Assembly (NCBI GenBank): GCA_016712745.1
Contig: JADJQN010000015.1
Span: 620,001 to 684,000, forward strand
Reading direction: 5' to 3'
Source: Sandaracinaceae bacterium
GTDB taxonomy: Bacteria; Myxococcota_A; Polyangia; Polyangiales; JADJQN01
DNA: 64,000 nucleotides
The notes under the pieces were generated by a model, which was given only the letters and a program-made list of their open reading frames with translations, searched no databases and was not told the DNA's origin. The translations under genes and the position numbers were made by a program. Shown piece after piece: positions 61,342 through 64,000 of this stretch (position 1 is its first letter; every line of letters begins with the position of its first letter).

Positions 61342-61470
61342 TTAACCGCCAAGGCGCCAGTGACGCCAGCAAGCGCGACCCGCGTTGAACGAAAATAACC
61401 AAAAGTTTTTTCTGGTTAAAGGCCGGGCATGGGCGAACTCTCTGGCGTAACTGGCGTCCGTGGCGGTTAA
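61342..61470. repeat. Dispersed inverted-repeat element, copy 2
   Basis: Ends TTAACCGCCA (61342-61351) and TGGCGGTTAA (61461-61470) are exact inverted repeats. The arms extend inward imperfectly through CGCCAG motifs (61356-61369 and 61442-61457), about 28 bp each. The interior carries a smaller hairpin (AACCA and TGGTT). The same arm consensus is found at 49564-49676. It lies between the membrane operon and lexA, convergent. Confidence 0.8.
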
Positions 61471-61473
61471 CCC

Positions 61474-61501
61474 GCCTTCCGCCTTCCGCCTTCTGCCTTT
61501 C
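61474..61501. repeat. 7-bp tandem repeat, four units
   Basis: GCCTTCC, GCCTTCC, GCCTTCT, GCCTTTC follow in tandem just after the inverted-repeat element and before lexA. It is low-complexity pyrimidine-rich DNA on this strand; no coding role is seen. Confidence 0.75.
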
Positions 61502-61524
61502 GCGTCTCGGCGCGCAGGGAAGGG

Positions 61525-62214
61525 CTAGATCTTGCGGTAGACGCCGACGACGACACCGAGGATGCGTGTCGAGAGCCACTCGGTTTTGGGAACCAAGATT
61601 GGGGCCATCGTCGCGTTCTCGGGCTGAAGGCGGATATGATCCTTCTCGGGGAAGTAGCGCTTGCAGGTCGCTTCTTCACCGACCATCGCAACGACGATCT
61701 CGCCGCGGTTGGCCTCGAGTTGCTTGCGAACGAAGACGTAGTCGCCATCGTGGATGCCCGCGTCGATCATCGAATCGCCGTGGATGCGCAGACCAAAGAC
61801 GTCGCGTGCGCCGCGCCCGATCAGCATTCGGTCGATCTTGACGCTGTCCTCAGCGGCATCCGTGCGCGAAAGGTCGACGGCTTCCTGCAAGCGGCCTGCG
61901 GCCACACGTCCCAAAATCGGGATTGTGATCATGTCGTCGTCCTCGGCGGCGCGTGCTGCGGGAAGGGGGAGGCGCGTGACGTTGTTACCGCCGCCGCCCG
62001 CCATTGCCGTGGGACGCAGGGTGCGCGACTTCATGTCCTCACGCGTGAGGTAGCCCTTGCGCTCAAGAGCGCGCAGGTGATCGTTCACACCGTTGGTGCT
62101 GCGGATCTGCATGAAATTCCCAATCTCGCGAAGGGTCGGCGGGTAGCCTTTGGTTTCGATCGCGGCTTGGATGAACTCGAGAACTCTGCGCTGCCGTTCG
62201 GTCAACGTCTGCAT
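61525..62214 (-). CDS. lexA: LexA repressor
   Basis: The N-terminal winged HTH (MQTLTERQRRVLEFIQAAIETKGYPPTLREIGNFMQI as signature region, cut here at about residue 36) is followed by a linker and the S24 autoprotease domain with cleavage site Ala-Gly (GRVAAGRL), catalytic Ser (GDSMIDAG) and Lys (EATCKRYF). It represses SOS genes and cleaves itself when RecA is activated. ATG 62214 is chosen because the HTH begins there; an AGG lies 7 bases upstream. The linker is longer than usual. An inverted repeat upstream may be its operator. Confidence 0.95.
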   Translation of the reverse strand: MQTLTERQRRVLEFIQAAIETKGYPPTLREIGNFMQIRSTNGVNDHLRALERKGYLTREDMKSRTLRPTAMAGGGGNNVTRLPLPAARAAEDDDMITIPILGRVAAGRLQEAVDLSRTDAAEDSVKIDRMLIGRGARDVFGLRIHGDSMIDAGIHDGDYVFVRKQLEANRGEIVVAMVGEEATCKRYFPEKDHIRLQPENATMAPILVPKTEWLSTRILGVVVGVYRKI

Positions 62215-62291
62215 TGGGGCCTCGTACTGCACGGATGATTCCTGTGCGTTTGAGTAGGTGGCCGGAGGATGCACGCAGGCTCGCGTACCTG

Positions 62292-62317
62292 TCAAATGAT
62301 CAGCAAAGAACATTTGA
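62292..62317. promoter_or_regulatory. Inverted repeat upstream of lexA
   Basis: TCAAATG (62292-62298) and CATTTGA (62311-62317) are perfect 7-bp arms with a 12-base spacer, in the gap between lexA and the divergent VIT-VWA gene. The left arm overlaps a TTGACA-like -35 on the minus strand (62295-62290). It is a candidate LexA or other operator; it does not obviously match a known SOS box. Confidence 0.45.
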
Positions 62318-62357
62318 GGAGCGCGGGTCACAGCTCAAATATCAGTGGGAGGCGGGC

Positions 62358-64000
62358 ATGAAGCGCGTAATTCGTGGGTTTTCGGCTATGGCCATGGCCG
62401 TTTTCGGACTGTCTCTTTTTGTCCCGGAGGCGCGCGCGATTGGCCTGCTCCTTCCGTCAAACGGCCAGCTCGAGCCTTTAGCGATACAAAGCCATCGCGT
62501 CACCGTTTCGGTACGGGAGCGCGTTGCCGAATCGCGCGTCGAGCAGGTCTTCCTCAACACTACGAACCAACGCCTGGAGGCGACGTACATCTTTCCGCTG
62601 CCCGAAGGCGCAACGGTGAGCGGCTTTGCGATGTGGGTGAACGGGCGGCGTACGGAAGGTGAGCTGCTCGATTCAAATCAGGCGCGCAGCGTTTACGAAG
62701 GCATCGTTGCGCGGATGCGTGACCCAGGCCTCGTTGAATACGTCGGATGCAATCTCTTTCGCGCGCGCGTTTTTCCGATCGAGCCGCACGCCCAACAACG
62801 CATCGAGATCAGCTTCACGCAAGCGCTCTCGTACGAATCGGGCGTGGTGCACTACACATACCCGCTTCACACAAGCGGCATCTCGGCGCGCACGCTGCGC
62901 GATATGACTGTCAACGTTGACATCGTTTCGCGCACGCCTATCCGCGCAGTCTATTCGCCGTCGCATCGCATCTCGGTCTCGCGCCCCACGGACCGGCACT
63001 CGGTCGTCGGGTTCGAAGCGTCGCAGGCGATTCTCTCGGACGACTTTGAGCTCTACTACTCGGTCGATGACCGGGACGTTGGTCTTTCACTGCTCACGCA
63101 TCGCGACGCCGGCGAAGATGGCTACTTCCTGGCGATGGTCGCTCCGCGCTCGCAGGTAACGGAGCAGCAGATTGCCGCGAAGGAAGTCATCTTTGTCTTC
63201 GATACGTCGGGCTCTATGTATGGAGAGAAGATTGAACGTGCGCGTGCGGCGCTTGACTACATGCTTGCGCGCCTGCGTCCCAATGATCTTTTTCAGGTGG
63301 TGAGGTTTTCGACCGACGTAGAATCCCTCTTCGATCAGGGGCAAAGTGCGCCTGCAAGCCCGGCGAATATCGCGCGTGCCCGCGAATTTGCCCGGCGTTT
63401 TGACGCAGCCGGCGGCACGGCCATCGAACCCGCGCTCATGAGCGCCGTCCATACGCGCGCGCAAAACGATATGCCGCGCATGGTGGTATTTCTGACGGAC
63501 GGCATGCCGACGGTTGGCAACACCGATCCCGAAACGATCGTGTCGAACGTTGCGCGTGAGTCCGGTGCGGCGCAGCTCTTCGTCTTTGGCGTCGGCGATG
63601 ATGTGAACACCACCTTCCTCGATGCGCTTGCCGCGCAGAATCACGGCGTCGGTGACTACTTTCGCGACGGCAACGAGATGGAGCGCCGCTTGAGCGCCTT
63701 CTACGATCGAGTGGCCTATCCACTTTTGACGGAGCTCAGCATCGCCTTTCCAAACATGAACGCTTACGACATCTACCCGCGAGACCTTGGCAATCTCTAT
63801 CGCGGCGGTCAGCTGCTCGTGATGGGGCGCTATCGCGGCGAGGGAATGTCGCACGTGGCCCTCAATGGACGCATCGCGAACGAGCATCAAGCACGCACCT
63901 TTGCGTTCAACGTCAACTTCGCCGCACGCGAATCCGGCAACGACTTTCTGCCGAAGGTTTGGGCGACGCGAAAGATTGGATATTTACTCGATGAGATCCG
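62358..64000 (+). CDS. VIT-VWA domain exported protein (3' end cut by window edge)
   Basis: ATG 62358 follows GGGAGG at 62347-62352. A Sec signal (AVFGLSLFVPEARA) precedes a VIT domain (NTTNQRLEATYIFPLPEGATV; ERRTEGELLDSNQAR-like segment), then a von Willebrand A domain with MIDAS FDTSGSM, the Thr-loop and TDGMPTVGN. The frame remains open to base 64000 (547 codons), so the end is missing. These proteins resemble inter-alpha-trypsin-inhibitor heavy chains; in bacteria the role is usually unknown, perhaps in extracellular binding. It is divergent from lexA. Confidence 0.88.
   Translation, partial: MKRVIRGFSAMAMAVFGLSLFVPEARAIGLLLPSNGQLEPLAIQSHRVTVSVRERVAESRVEQVFLNTTNQRLEATYIFPLPEGATVSGFAMWVNGRRTEGELLDSNQARSVYEGIVARMRDPGLVEYVGCNLFRARVFPIEPHAQQRIEISFTQALSYESGVVHYTYPLHTSGISARTLRDMTVNVDIVSRTPIRAVYSPSHRISVSRPTDRHSVVGFEASQAILSDDFELYYSVDDRDVGLSLLTHRDAGEDGYFLAMVAPRSQVTEQQIAAKEVIFVFDTSGSMYGEKIERARAALDYMLARLRPNDLFQVVRFSTDVESLFDQGQSAPASPANIARAREFARRFDAAGGTAIEPALMSAVHTRAQNDMPRMVVFLTDGMPTVGNTDPETIVSNVARESGAAQLFVFGVGDDVNTTFLDALAAQNHGVGDYFRDGNEMERRLSAFYDRVAYPLLTELSIAFPNMNAYDIYPRDLGNLYRGGQLLVMGRYRGEGMSHVALNGRIANEHQARTFAFNVNFAARESGNDFLPKVWATRKIGYLLDEI

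Overview
The window reads as a chromosomal segment of a large-genome, GC-rich Gram-negative bacterium, most likely a myxobacterium-type member of the Myxococcota (order not resolvable from this sequence). The evidence is indirect. Several large secreted lipoproteins carry Asp/Ala-rich linkers, Cys-rich repeats and FG-GAP repeats. A Ser/Thr kinase has the HRDLSPSN catalytic loop. A FrzS/AglZ-type pseudo-receiver/coiled-coil protein is present, together with two ECF sigma/anti-sigma pairs and two two-component systems. No rRNA, tRNA, integrase, transposase or CRISPR was found, and gene density is high, so this looks like core or soft-accessory chromosome rather than an island.

Layout. 1-5.6 kb: a radical-SAM KamA family gene cut by the left edge, a DExH helicase/DUF3516 gene split by one in-frame TAA, a MazEF-like toxin-antitoxin pair, and small membrane proteins, one apparently frameshifted at a G run. 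5.8-14.4 kb: four envelope lipoproteins (FG-GAP, Cys-rich/FG-GAP, ZU5-VWA, unknown). 14.4-17.9 kb: a minus-strand run of methyltransferase, membrane protein, HAD phosphatase and RlmI-like rRNA methyltransferase. 18.2-25.1 kb: palindromic repeats, an ECF sigma with a very unusual anti-sigma, TatA, lipoproteins, a PhaR-type regulator, and a second ECF/anti-sigma pair. 25.1-32.4 kb: YceI/LysR, an Rcp1-like regulator with its phytochrome-type kinase, pirin, and the FrzS-like protein. 32.4-38.5 kb: a Cys-rich lipoprotein, a Ser/Thr kinase with a hexanucleotide-repeat linker, and a citrate synthase divergent from an HTH-citrate synthase fusion. 38.5-46.5 kb: thioredoxin-like ferredoxin, aldehyde dehydrogenase, exported and porin-like proteins, 5'-nucleotidase. 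46.5-49.6 kb: a GlmL/MutL-type ATPase with a KOW/barrel-sandwich partner. 49.7-57.3 kb: CzcA/CzcB-type efflux genes and an NtrC-type two-component system. 57.4-61.3 kb: a compact four-gene operon of uncharacterised membrane proteins. 61.5-64 kb: LexA and a truncated VIT-VWA protein.

Best candidates for undescribed biology are the four-gene membrane operon (57368-61305), the citrate synthase/HTH-citrate synthase divergon with a palindrome between the genes, the MutL-KOW pair with no mutase gene nearby, the anti-sigma factor carrying secretin-N-like and bactofilin-like domains, and a dispersed inverted-repeat element found in two gaps between convergent genes. All family assignments come from motif recognition by eye; no database search was run.
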